A stretch of DNA of 28,763 nt from an uncultured Collinsella sp. (lineage in GTDB: Bacteria; Actinomycetota; Coriobacteriia; Coriobacteriales; Coriobacteriaceae). The translations under genes were made by a program, and so were the position numbers. The notes beneath the pieces were generated by a model. It worked only from the letters and a program-made list of their open reading frames with translations. It did not search any database and had not been told where the DNA came from. Positions 7,665 through 15,493 of this stretch are shown in pieces. The stretch lies in the NCBI GenBank assembly GCA_934658705.1, contig CAKUHP010000021.1, forward strand, positions 1 to 28,763. The letters run 5' to 3'. Position 1 is the first letter of the stretch. Every line of letters starts with the position of its first letter.

Positions 7665-8726
7665 ATGAAGGAAACCGAGAAGATCGAGATCATGAATTTC
7701 GACCAGGAGGGCTACCTCGAGGACGGCAAGGCGCTCTACGAGACCGGCAAGAAGATGACCGCGCTCGCCGACAAGGTCGCCGACGAGGGCTACGACGCCG
7801 TGTTCCTGATGGGTGTTGGCGGCACCTGGGATGAGCTCATGCAGCTCGAGTATCTCATGAACAAGTTCGGCGACCGCGACCTCGAGGTCTACCTGATCCA
7901 CGCCGCCGAGTGGAACGTCTCCGGCCACAAGCGCATGACCGACAAGTCCGTCGTGCTCACCGCCTCCGAGTCCGGCACCACCCCCGAGGTGCTCGAGGCC
8001 GTCAAGAAGATGAAGGACATGGGCGTGCGCGTCTACGCCATGACCAAGCCCGAGGGTCCCATCGGCCAGGCTGTGGGTGCCGAGAACTGCGTCGCCATGG
8101 CTTCTGACCATGGTTCCGGTGGCTGCGAGAAGGGCTACTACCTCGCTGACTGCTTCGGCCTGCGCCTGCTCAACCGTCGCGGCTGCTTCCCCAAGTTCGA
8201 TCTGTTCATCGAGCAGACCAAGGACATCTGGAAGGACATGCTCGATATCCGCAAGCGCTTCGAGCCGCGCGCCGAGGAGCTCGCCAAGAAGTACGCCCTC
8301 GCGCCCTACACCATGTTCATCGGATCCGGTGCCCTCTGGGGCGAGACCATCCTCTTCTCGATGTGTATCCTCGAGGAGATGCAGTGGAAGCGCACCCGCT
8401 ACATCACGTCCGCCGACTTCTTCCACGGCACCCTGGAGCTCGTGGAGCCGGGCGTCCCCGTGTTCCTGTTCATGGGCGAGGACGAGTGCCGCAAGCTCGA
8501 CGAGCGTGCTCGTGCATTCCTGACCCGTGGCGTGACCGGCGACACCGACATCAACATCATCGACACAGCCGAGTTCGCCATCCCGGGCCTTGACGACGAT
8601 TTCCGCGTCATCGTTTCCCCGTGGATCCTGACGGTGCTCGTGACTGACCGCCTGGCCCGCTACTACGAGACGGTCACCAAGCACAACCTCAAGTATCGTC
8701 GTTACTATCACCAGTTCGACTACTAA
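7665..8726 (+). CDS. frlB-like: FrlB/GfrF-like fructoselysine-6-phosphate deglycase (SIS family), copy 1
   Basis: Enzymes of this family split fructoselysine-6-P (or a related Amadori 6-phosphate) into glucose-6-P and lysine in the cytoplasm. The 353-residue protein aligns in my memory with E. coli FrlB in several places: SESGTTPEVLEAV, the segment FFHGTLELVEPGVPVFLF (FrlB has RHGPLEIVEPGVPFLFL) and a C-terminus RRYYHQFDY (FrlB has RRYYGGLVEY). Glu238 and His254 are 16 apart, matching the catalytic Glu/His pair of FraB-type deglycases. AAGGAG at 7653-7658 supports the start. No FrlD-type kinase is present, which fits phosphorylation during PTS uptake by the genes just downstream. A near-identical paralogue lies at 15647-16708. 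The exact Amadori substrate is uncertain. Confidence 0.82.
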   Translation: MKETEKIEIMNFDQEGYLEDGKALYETGKKMTALADKVADEGYDAVFLMGVGGTWDELMQLEYLMNKFGDRDLEVYLIHAAEWNVSGHKRMTDKSVVLTASESGTTPEVLEAVKKMKDMGVRVYAMTKPEGPIGQAVGAENCVAMASDHGSGGCEKGYYLADCFGLRLLNRRGCFPKFDLFIEQTKDIWKDMLDIRKRFEPRAEELAKKYALAPYTMFIGSGALWGETILFSMCILEEMQWKRTRYITSADFFHGTLELVEPGVPVFLFMGEDECRKLDERARAFLTRGVTGDTDINIIDTAEFAIPGLDDDFRVIVSPWILTVLVTDRLARYYETVTKHNLKYRRYYHQFDY

Positions 8727-8769
8727 AATCCAAGCGTGGGGACGCATCAATCACGGAAGGATCTGCAGA

Positions 8770-9189
8770 ATGAGACAGTACATCATCGCCAGCCATGCGC
8801 ACTTCGCTACCGGCATCAAAGAGAGCATTGAGCTGCTCTCGGGTGCTCGCGACAACGTCCATGACCTTTCGATGTTCGTCGACGACCGCATGGACGTGGC
8901 CGAGGAGGCCCAAAAACTGCTGGCAGGCATGTCTGCCGACGATGATGTCGTCGTCTGCACCGACCTCTTTGGCGGCAGCGTGAACAACGAGTTCACCAAG
9001 ATCGTCCAGACGCGTCCCCGCACCTACCTTGTTACCAACATGAACCTTCCGCTGCTCATTCAGCTGCTGTTCTCCGATGAGTCGGCACCGGTTGATGAGA
9101 CGATTCGCGCCATCGTCGCTGCGGACGATACGCGTGTGAAGTTCGTCAACGACCTTTTGGTCGATGACGACGAGGAAGAAGAGTTCTAA
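8770..9189 (+). CDS. Mannose-family PTS EIIA component (unit A)
   Basis: A 139-residue single-domain EIIA of the Man family, which accepts phosphate from HPr and passes it to EIIB in the cytoplasm. The start IIASHAHFATGI places the phosphorylated histidine most likely at His9, equivalent to His10 of E. coli ManX. TDLFGGSVNNEF (about 60-71) is the usual second motif of the fold, and the acidic tail DDDEEEEF is unusual but shared in spirit with its paralogue in unit C. IIA and IIB are separate proteins here, unlike the fused ManX of E. coli. It lies 43 bases after the deglycase gene, in the same operon. Confidence 0.93.
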   Translation: MRQYIIASHAHFATGIKESIELLSGARDNVHDLSMFVDDRMDVAEEAQKLLAGMSADDDVVVCTDLFGGSVNNEFTKIVQTRPRTYLVTNMNLPLLIQLLFSDESAPVDETIRAIVAADDTRVKFVNDLLVDDDEEEEF

Positions 9190-9246
9190 ACCGCAGCGCC
9201 TACCGCAACGCCGCTCGACGGCATCAGACCTTTGGGGGGTCACATT

Positions 9247-9729
9247 ATGATTCAGCTACTTCGCGTCGACCATCGTCTGCTTCATGGCCAGGTCGCAGTC
9301 TCTTGGGTCCAGGGCCTTGGTTCTAACTGCATCTTCTGCGTGGGCGACAAGGTCGCCAACGACCCGGTGTGGAAGACCACGCTCAAGATGGGCAAGCCTG
9401 CCGGCTGCAAGCTCGTCATCAAGGACATGGCGAACGCCATCGAGGCCATTAACTCGGGCGTGACCGACAAGTACAAGATGATTATCTGCGTCGCCACCAT
9501 CGCCGAGGCAAAGCAGCTGGTCGAGGGCTGCCCGCAGATTAAGTCGATTAACCTGGGCAACACCAAGCCCAAGGACGAGAAGCGTCCCGACGCGCGTCAG
9601 GTCTCTCGCCAGATCTTCCTGACCGCGGCCGAGGAAGCCGATGTGCGTGAGATGCTGGACCGTGGCGTCGAGGTCGAGATCCGTCCTCTGGCCGATGACC
9701 CCAAGGTTGACTGCGCCAGCGTGCTCTAG
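9247..9729 (+). CDS. Mannose-family PTS EIIB component (unit A)
   Basis: A 160-residue EIIB that transfers phosphate from EIIA to the incoming sugar. The start MIQLLRVDHRLLHGQVAVSW contains the family signature with His13 as the phosphorylation site. The ATG at 9247 is preferred over an in-frame TTG at 9232, because a G-rich ribosome site (about 9234-9239) precedes it and the start then matches the paralogue at 17226. A 7-bp hairpin (9741-9760, CGAAGAG/CTCTTCG) sits in the gap before EIIC and may separate mRNA segments. Confidence 0.93.
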   Translation: MIQLLRVDHRLLHGQVAVSWVQGLGSNCIFCVGDKVANDPVWKTTLKMGKPAGCKLVIKDMANAIEAINSGVTDKYKMIICVATIAEAKQLVEGCPQIKSINLGNTKPKDEKRPDARQVSRQIFLTAAEEADVREMLDRGVEVEIRPLADDPKVDCASVL

Positions 9730-9787
9730 GCGGTTAATTTCGAAGAGCTCCGTCTCTTCGTAGTGTCCTATATGGAAAGGGGGATGT

Positions 9788-10561
9788 ATGCTTACCCAAG
9801 CAATCCTCATCGGACTTATCGCCGCATTTGGTAAGTTCGACTACCAGCTCGGTACGCTCTATGCGTTCCGTCCCATCGTCCTGTGCCCGCTCGTGGGCCT
9901 GGTGCTGGGGGATCTGCAGTCCGGTCTCGCGATTGGCGCGAGCCTGGAGCTGCTGTTCATGGGCTCGATCTCCATCGGCGCCTACGTTCCGCCCGATGAG
10001 ACGATCGGCGGCGTGCTCGCCTGCGCCTTCGCTATCCAGCTGGGCCAGAGCACCGAGGCTGCCATCGCACTCGCTATGCCTATCGCCACGCTGTGCCTGG
10101 CCATCAAGAACATCCTGAACGCAGCCCTGCCGATCCTGGTCGACCGCGCGGATGTCTTCTCTGCCCAGGGTAACCTCAAGGGCGTCTACGCGATGCACTT
10201 CCTGATTGGCTCCACGGGCGTCCTCATGGCGTTCCTGCTGTGCTCGCTGTCGTTCTATCTGGGCGCTGACGCGATCCAGGGCATGCTCGACTTCATTCCG
10301 CAGTTCGTGCTTGACGGCTTCGGCGTCGCCGCCAACATCCTGCCGGCCATGGGCTTCGCCATGCTCGGCCGCCTGGTGCTCACCAAGCAGCTCGTGCCCT
10401 TCTACTTCCTGGGCTTCCTGCTGTGCTCCTACGCCAACGTGCCCGTCCTGGGCGTCGCCCTGATCGCCATCATCATCGGCATCGACAAGTTCGACCTGCT
10501 GGGGCTCGGCGGAGCCCAGCCCCAGCTCTCCGCGGAAGGGGATGAGGACGATGACTTCTAG
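9788..10561 (+). CDS. Mannose-family PTS EIIC permease (unit A)
   Basis: A 257-residue integral membrane EIIC of the Man family, expected to form the sugar translocation path with EIID. It is dominated by hydrophobic helices, with the conserved stretch YAFRPIVLCPLVGLVLGDL near residues 25-43 and LFMGSISIGAYVPPDETIGG (about 56-75). It ends in an acidic GDEDDDF tail. A purine-rich site (AAAGGGGG) precedes the ATG. From 10346 onward its DNA is identical to the EIIC gene of unit B, while the first two thirds have diverged. The stop overlaps the EIID start by 11 bases. Confidence 0.93.
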   Translation: MLTQAILIGLIAAFGKFDYQLGTLYAFRPIVLCPLVGLVLGDLQSGLAIGASLELLFMGSISIGAYVPPDETIGGVLACAFAIQLGQSTEAAIALAMPIATLCLAIKNILNAALPILVDRADVFSAQGNLKGVYAMHFLIGSTGVLMAFLLCSLSFYLGADAIQGMLDFIPQFVLDGFGVAANILPAMGFAMLGRLVLTKQLVPFYFLGFLLCSYANVPVLGVALIAIIIGIDKFDLLGLGGAQPQLSAEGDEDDDF

Positions 10562-11376
10562 TCCCGAGAACAAGATCACGCGCTCCGATCTCATCAAGAG
10601 CGCCGTCAACGTCGGCTCCCTGGGCATGGAGTTCTCCTGGACCTACTACAAGCAGATGAACATCGCCTTCTGCCTGATGGTCGCCAACATGCTCAAGAAG
10701 ATCTACGCCGGCCGCCCCGACGACTACGCCGAGGCCCTGCACCGCCACTGCGCGTTCTTCAACATCACCGTCCAGTTCGCCCCGTTCGTCGGCGGCATCG
10801 CGATGGCCATGGAGGAGAAGGTCGCCCGCGGCGAGATCGAGCCCGAGAGCGTCAACGACGTCAAGGCCGCCCTCATGGGCCCGCTGTCCGGCATCGGCGA
10901 CTCCATCTTCCTGTCGACGCTGCGCGTCGTCGCCGCCGCGGTGGGCATCAGCCTGTGCCAGGCCGGCAACCCCTTCGGCCCCATCGCCTTCCTGCTCATC
11001 TACAACGTCCCCGGCTTCGCGCTGCGCGTCTGGGGCGCCATCAAGGGCTACGAGCTGGGCGTGGGCTTCCTGGACGAGGCCCAGAGGACCGGCCTCATGC
11101 AGAAGATCATGACCTGCGTCGGCATCGTGGGCGTCATGGTCGTCGGCGCCATGTGCAAGGACATGTTCTGGGCCAGCATCCCGGTGGCCATCGGCTCGGG
11201 CGACGACGCCCAGACCCTCCAGGACATCCTGGACGGCATCATGCCCGGCATGCTCGGCATGGTCGCCTTCTGGCTCTACTACTGGCTGCTGTCCAAGAAG
11301 ATCAACCCCATGGTGCTGATCGTGGCCACCATGGCCGTGGGCATCGTCGGCGCGTTCTTCGGCGTGCTGGCGTAAG
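10346..11376 (+). repeat. 1031-bp exact direct repeat, copy 1 (end of EIIC plus whole EIID)
   Basis: This block is identical to 13148-14178 (offset 2802). It runs from within the last quarter of EIIC, where the first mismatch upstream is at 10345, through the whole EIID and one base past its stop. Lack of even synonymous differences shows very recent duplication or gene conversion. I compared it by eye and via identical translations in several frames. Confidence 0.9.
10551..11375 (+). CDS. Mannose-family PTS EIID component (unit A)
   Basis: A 274-residue EIID, the second membrane partner of the Man-family permease. Family features include an N-terminal ITRSDL segment, the stretch SLGMEFSWTYYKQMNIAF, ALMGPLSGIGDSIF (about 100-113) and hydrophobic C-terminal helices ending VGAFFGVLA. 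The ATG at 10551 is chosen over 10542 because GGAAGGGG (10534-10541) is properly spaced. It also gives the same 11-base overlap with EIIC seen at the unit C EIIC/EIID junction. The gene is identical at DNA level to the unit B copy. A terminator follows 29 bases after the stop. Confidence 0.93.
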   Translation: MTSSPENKITRSDLIKSAVNVGSLGMEFSWTYYKQMNIAFCLMVANMLKKIYAGRPDDYAEALHRHCAFFNITVQFAPFVGGIAMAMEEKVARGEIEPESVNDVKAALMGPLSGIGDSIFLSTLRVVAAAVGISLCQAGNPFGPIAFLLIYNVPGFALRVWGAIKGYELGVGFLDEAQRTGLMQKIMTCVGIVGVMVVGAMCKDMFWASIPVAIGSGDDAQTLQDILDGIMPGMLGMVAFWLYYWLLSKKINPMVLIVATMAVGIVGAFFGVLA

Positions 11377-11404
11377 TTCGGCCATATCTATCTGCCCCCA
11401 AGGG

Positions 11405-11436
11405 AAACGGCGACCCGCTGCGGTCGCCGTTTTTTA
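11405..11436 (+). terminator. Intrinsic terminator after unit A EIID
   Basis: An 11-bp stem (11405-11415 with 11422-11432, AAACGGCGACC/GGTCGCCGTTT) with a 6-nt loop ends in a T-run. It lies between EIID and the EamA gene. The EamA ribosome site follows only a few bases later, with no obvious new promoter, so partial read-through into EamA is likely. Confidence 0.88.
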
Positions 11437-11453
11437 TTACGTGGAGGTGCTTC

Positions 11454-12344
11454 GTGAATCGATCTGACAATCCACCCGACAATGGCGTGAGCGGTGCGAT
11501 GTACCTATTTGGCACGGCGCTCCTGTGGAGCTTTATCGGCATCCTCGTTCACGCCAACTCACAATCGGCCCTTTTGATCGGTGCCGTCACGGCGATATTT
11601 ATGGCGCTCTTCATCTTGCTCGTGGGCAGGCCAAAGCTGCGCATCAGCCGCCTGATTGTTCTCGTCGCCGTCTGCAATTTTGTGACGGGTACCACGTTTA
11701 ACTTCGCTAATCAGCTCACGTCAGTCGGCAATGCGATTGTCTTGCAGTACACCTCGATGATCTTTGTCATCGTGTACCAATCGCTTGCATCGCGCATGTT
11801 GCCCTCGACGGCAAAGATTCTCTCCGTGGTTGCTGCCTTTGCGGGCATGGGGCTCTTCTTTTTGGGCGATTTGAGCGCCGAGGGCATGCTCGGCAACCTG
11901 CTCGCTGTCACTTCCGGCGCTACGTTTGGGCTGTGTTTTTTCCTGAATGCGCGCCCCGATGCGTCGCCTATGGTGTCGTCGCTTATATCGTGCGGGATTT
12001 CGATGCTGCCGATTTTCTATTTCGCCGGTGATCTGGGGGCCGTCAAGCCCTTTGAGTGGGGCCTCATGCTGGTACATGGCCTGTTTTGCAGCGGTCTTGC
12101 GAGCGTTTTGTATGCCAAGGGGATCGCGCGCACCAATGCGTTTGCCGCCAACTTGGTCTGCATGAGCGAGGTCGTGCTTGCGCCCTGCTGGTCGGCGCTG
12201 TTCTTTGGCGAGGTCTTTAGCTGGAACGAGTTTTTGGGCGCGGCGATAATCGTCTCGGTCATCGTTGCCAACTTGGTTTCCGATGCTTTTGGCGACGGGT
12301 TTCTCGTGGCACTTGTCCGCCATCGCCGCAGGGATTGTGCCTGA
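11454..12344 (+). CDS. EamA/DMT-family transporter
   Basis: A 296-residue, very hydrophobic protein with two EamA repeats and about ten membrane helices: AMYLFGTALLWSFIGILV opens the first repeat, and the second begins near LLAVTSGATFGLCFFL. The start is a GTG at 11454, supported by TGGAGGTG at 11442-11449. Members of this superfamily export amino acids and other small metabolites or import nucleotide-sugar-like compounds. Its place after the Amadori PTS, past a terminator, suggests a connected but lower-expressed function, such as export of the lysine or other amine released by deglycation. That role is inference only. No clear terminator follows; a 6-bp stem at about 12370-12385 lacks a T-run. 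Confidence 0.88.
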   Translation: MNRSDNPPDNGVSGAMYLFGTALLWSFIGILVHANSQSALLIGAVTAIFMALFILLVGRPKLRISRLIVLVAVCNFVTGTTFNFANQLTSVGNAIVLQYTSMIFVIVYQSLASRMLPSTAKILSVVAAFAGMGLFFLGDLSAEGMLGNLLAVTSGATFGLCFFLNARPDASPMVSSLISCGISMLPIFYFAGDLGAVKPFEWGLMLVHGLFCSGLASVLYAKGIARTNAFAANLVCMSEVVLAPCWSALFFGEVFSWNEFLGAAIIVSVIVANLVSDAFGDGFLVALVRHRRRDCA

Positions 12345-12409
12345 GGGGCGACTCATACCGATTAAGGATAAACGGCTTGCCGTTTACGGCAAAAAACACC
12401 CCGCTGAGC

Positions 12410-12458
12410 GAGTGGTATTAAATAAGGCAAACCTGCATATCTATAATTGGTATTAAAT
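12410..12458 (+). promoter_or_regulatory. Unit B promoter with paired GGTAT operators
   Basis: A consensus TATAAT at 12442-12447 is followed at once by TTGGTATTAAAT (GGTAT at 12449-12453), and a second GGTATTAAAT starts at 12414, 35 bp upstream. The same geometry is found before unit C (GGTAT at 15556 and 15591) and nearly so before unit A. The 14 bases GAGTGGTATTAAAT (12410-12423) recur in inverted orientation at 15494-15507. The leader from here to the EIIC start is about 135 bases and contains no ORF I trust. Confidence 0.75.
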
Positions 12459-12589
12459 CGTTTGTGCCTGGTATGGGTGTTAGCAGCACGCCAGGTGCGC
12501 TTCGAGTCGTATGGTCGAGTTTCCGAATTGATATCAGATGCGCGCGCAACGGGGCTGACGACGGCTCGAGACCTATATTTGGAGGAACC

Positions 12590-13363
12590 ATGCTTACCCA
12601 AGCAATCCTCGTCGGCTTAGTCGGAGCCTTTGGCTGCCTCGACTATCAGCTCGGCACCCTCTACGCGTTCCGCCCCATCGTCCTGTGCCCGCTCGTGGGC
12701 CTGGTGCTGGGTGACTTGCAGACTGGACTCGCCGTAGGTGCGAGCCTGGAGCTGCTGTTCATGGGCTCGATCTCTATCGGCGCCTACGTTCCGCCTAACG
12801 AGACGGTTGGCGGCGTGCTCGCCTGCGCCTTCGCGATTCAGCTCGGTCAAGGTACCGAGACGGCAATTGCCCTGGCTATGCCCATCGCCGTGCTTTCGCT
12901 GACCATCGGCAATATCACCAACGCACTCTTCCCCGTCTTTGTGGACATGGCCGACAAGTTTGCCCTCAAGGGAAACCTCAAGGGCATCTATGCGGTGCAC
13001 TGGGGCATTGGCCTTTGGGGCTGCCTTGAGTATTTCCTGCTGTGCGGCGGCGCCTTCTATCTGGGCTCCGATGCCATCCAGGGCTTGCTCGACTTTATCC
13101 CGCCTTTCATCATTGATGGTTGCGGCGTCGCGGCCAACATCCTGCCCGCCATGGGCTTCGCCATGCTCGGCCGCCTGGTGCTCACCAAGCAGCTCGTGCC
13201 CTTCTACTTCCTGGGCTTCCTGCTGTGCTCCTACGCCAACGTGCCCGTCCTGGGCGTCGCCCTGATCGCCATCATCATCGGCATCGACAAGTTCGACCTG
13301 CTGGGGCTCGGCGGAGCCCAGCCCCAGCTCTCCGCGGAAGGGGATGAGGACGATGACTTCTAG
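12590..13363 (+). CDS. Mannose-family PTS EIIC permease (unit B, without cognate IIA/IIB)
   Basis: A 257-residue EIIC, the same length as the unit A protein, starting MLTQAILVGLVGAFGCLDYQ. GGAGGA at 12581-12586 fixes the ATG at 12590. The first ~185 residues differ from unit A by many substitutions, including the middle region (for example AVHWGIGLWGCLEYFLLCGG against AMHFLIGSTGVLMAFLLCSL), whereas the last quarter is identical in DNA. Since EIIC contributes strongly to sugar selectivity, this permease may recognise a different but related substrate. No EIIA or EIIB gene is in this unit, so phosphate must come from unit A, unit C or elsewhere. Confidence 0.92.
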   Translation: MLTQAILVGLVGAFGCLDYQLGTLYAFRPIVLCPLVGLVLGDLQTGLAVGASLELLFMGSISIGAYVPPNETVGGVLACAFAIQLGQGTETAIALAMPIAVLSLTIGNITNALFPVFVDMADKFALKGNLKGIYAVHWGIGLWGCLEYFLLCGGAFYLGSDAIQGLLDFIPPFIIDGCGVAANILPAMGFAMLGRLVLTKQLVPFYFLGFLLCSYANVPVLGVALIAIIIGIDKFDLLGLGGAQPQLSAEGDEDDDF

Positions 13364-14178
13364 TCCCGAGAACAAGATCACGCGCTCCGATCTCATCAAG
13401 AGCGCCGTCAACGTCGGCTCCCTGGGCATGGAGTTCTCCTGGACCTACTACAAGCAGATGAACATCGCCTTCTGCCTGATGGTCGCCAACATGCTCAAGA
13501 AGATCTACGCCGGCCGCCCCGACGACTACGCCGAGGCCCTGCACCGCCACTGCGCGTTCTTCAACATCACCGTCCAGTTCGCCCCGTTCGTCGGCGGCAT
13601 CGCGATGGCCATGGAGGAGAAGGTCGCCCGCGGCGAGATCGAGCCCGAGAGCGTCAACGACGTCAAGGCCGCCCTCATGGGCCCGCTGTCCGGCATCGGC
13701 GACTCCATCTTCCTGTCGACGCTGCGCGTCGTCGCCGCCGCGGTGGGCATCAGCCTGTGCCAGGCCGGCAACCCCTTCGGCCCCATCGCCTTCCTGCTCA
13801 TCTACAACGTCCCCGGCTTCGCGCTGCGCGTCTGGGGCGCCATCAAGGGCTACGAGCTGGGCGTGGGCTTCCTGGACGAGGCCCAGAGGACCGGCCTCAT
13901 GCAGAAGATCATGACCTGCGTCGGCATCGTGGGCGTCATGGTCGTCGGCGCCATGTGCAAGGACATGTTCTGGGCCAGCATCCCGGTGGCCATCGGCTCG
14001 GGCGACGACGCCCAGACCCTCCAGGACATCCTGGACGGCATCATGCCCGGCATGCTCGGCATGGTCGCCTTCTGGCTCTACTACTGGCTGCTGTCCAAGA
14101 AGATCAACCCCATGGTGCTGATCGTGGCCACCATGGCCGTGGGCATCGTCGGCGCGTTCTTCGGCGTGCTGGCGTAAG
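13148..14178 (+). repeat. 1031-bp exact direct repeat, copy 2 (end of EIIC plus whole EIID)
   Basis: This is the second copy of the block at 10346-11376. It ends one base past the EIID stop; beyond that the sequences diverge at once, as do the terminators that follow (11405 and 14211). The copy retains an intact reading frame in both genes. Confidence 0.9.
13353..14177 (+). CDS. Mannose-family PTS EIID component (unit B)
   Basis: A 274-residue EIID identical in protein and DNA to the unit A copy, with the same 11-base overlap with its EIIC. Together with the diverged EIIC it forms a two-gene permease with no local energy-coupling proteins. It probably relies on the cytoplasmic IIA and IIB of unit A, whose membrane partners carry an identical EIID and C-terminal EIIC surface. 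That sharing is inference. A terminator lies 34 bases downstream. Confidence 0.93.
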   Translation: MTSSPENKITRSDLIKSAVNVGSLGMEFSWTYYKQMNIAFCLMVANMLKKIYAGRPDDYAEALHRHCAFFNITVQFAPFVGGIAMAMEEKVARGEIEPESVNDVKAALMGPLSGIGDSIFLSTLRVVAAAVGISLCQAGNPFGPIAFLLIYNVPGFALRVWGAIKGYELGVGFLDEAQRTGLMQKIMTCVGIVGVMVVGAMCKDMFWASIPVAIGSGDDAQTLQDILDGIMPGMLGMVAFWLYYWLLSKKINPMVLIVATMAVGIVGAFFGVLA

Positions 14179-14210
14179 GGCCTGCGGCAACGTTTTATCG
14201 ACCTTGCAAA

Positions 14211-14245
14211 GGGATGGAGCGGACCTGCGCCCTCCATCCCTTTTT
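14211..14245 (+). terminator. Intrinsic terminator after unit B EIID
   Basis: A 9-bp stem, GGGATGGAG (14211-14219) with CTCCATCCC (14232-14240), carries a 12-nt loop and is followed by TTTTT. The ribosome site of the MFS gene begins only six bases later, so this may act as a partial, intra-operon terminator. Confidence 0.85.
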
Positions 14246-14261
14246 GTATAAAGGAGCTCGT

Positions 14262-15476
14262 ATGTTCGCGAAGGATCGCGAAGCAATGCGCCTGACGCCG
14301 GCAGAAGTCAGGCTGATTCTTATTGAGTCCCTGCAGTGGTGCGCCAACAACGCGGTGTACTTTTTGGGGCTTATCGGCGCGGCGACGTATGACTTGGCTG
14401 GTACGGCTTTTTTGGTCGCCGCCATTACACTCGTACGCAACCTTACGACGTCGGTGGGCAATATGGTATCTGGCTCGGTCATCGACCGCTTTGGCCCGCG
14501 CCGCACATCGTTTGTGACGTGCGCGGTCACGGCAGTGCTTTCGCTTGGCATTGGCCTGGCGCCGCTTACGGTCCCGAGCCTTGTGTTTGCCGCCTGCGTG
14601 TTGGGGCTTGCCGGCGGTTTTATCAACACCTGCACCCATGCGTTTCCGGGGTACCTTGAGTCGACAACCGAGGGCCGCACCCGCGTGAACGGCCTCATGG
14701 TGTTCTACAGCAATATCGCCTATACCGCCGGCCCGTTGCTTGGCGGCGCCATGGTAAGCTGCTTTGCCACGCAATCCGTCTACCTGCTCATGGCGGCCAT
14801 GATGGGCGTGGCGGCCGTGCTCTCTTTGGGTTGCCACGAGCGCGTTACCCCCGCAAAGGGGGAGAAGCAGGCGGGCGGCATCCTTGGCGGCATGGTCGAA
14901 GGTGCCCGACTTACGTTTTGCGATCACGACCTGCGGCTTATCTTTATCTCGGGTTTTTTGGGCTTTTTCGCATTTGGCGCGTTCGATTCGCTGGAGTCGC
15001 TGTTCTATCGCGATGTGCTCAACGTCGATATTGTCTGGCTGGGATGGCTCTCCTCGGTCGTGGGCCTCACTTCGTCGGTTGGCGCCTTCGCTCTGACCAA
15101 GCTTTCGGCTCGTCATGTCAATCTGCGCCTGTTACTCGGGGCGCTCATGACGGTGGGCATTGGATCGATGGTGTACGTGGGCACCGATATGCTGGGGGTG
15201 GCGATTATCGGCCAGGCGATCAACGGCTTGGCGTGGGGCTTCTTGGAGCCGCTGCAGATGATTCTGATTCAGGAACGTGCGGACATCAAATACCTGGGAC
15301 GCATTACCGGCTTTGTGCGTTTTGGTCTGATGAGCGCCGGTGTGCTGCCGTTGCTGGCTGCTCCATTTTTGGCGGAGGCTTTGGGCGTTCAGACGGTGCT
15401 GTTTGGAGCTTCGACAATCATTGCGCTGGTGGGAACGCTGTTCTTTGTCACACAAGGGAAGCGTCAAAGGCGCTAG
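14262..15476 (+). CDS. Major facilitator superfamily transporter
   Basis: A 404-residue protein with about 12 hydrophobic helices. The loop after helix 2 contains DRFGPRR, a form of the MFS motif A, and a central hydrophilic stretch (CHERVTPAKGEKQ) separates the two halves. AAGGAG at 14251-14256 sets the ATG at 14262; a longer in-frame start would lie inside the terminator. Its substrate is not evident, and the overall look is that of small drug/metabolite exporters. Its position after a terminator at the end of a PTS unit parallels the EamA gene of unit A, so both may move a product of the same pathway. This is inference. Confidence 0.87.
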   Translation: MFAKDREAMRLTPAEVRLILIESLQWCANNAVYFLGLIGAATYDLAGTAFLVAAITLVRNLTTSVGNMVSGSVIDRFGPRRTSFVTCAVTAVLSLGIGLAPLTVPSLVFAACVLGLAGGFINTCTHAFPGYLESTTEGRTRVNGLMVFYSNIAYTAGPLLGGAMVSCFATQSVYLLMAAMMGVAAVLSLGCHERVTPAKGEKQAGGILGGMVEGARLTFCDHDLRLIFISGFLGFFAFGAFDSLESLFYRDVLNVDIVWLGWLSSVVGLTSSVGAFALTKLSARHVNLRLLLGALMTVGIGSMVYVGTDMLGVAIIGQAINGLAWGFLEPLQMILIQERADIKYLGRITGFVRFGLMSAGVLPLLAAPFLAEALGVQTVLFGASTIIALVGTLFFVTQGKRQRR

Positions 15477-15493
15477 ATATACATCTAATTCTA

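Noticed and set aside
12370..12385. AAACGG/CCGTTT hairpin as terminator of the EamA gene
   Set aside because: The stem is only six pairs and an A-run rather than a T-run follows on the + strand.
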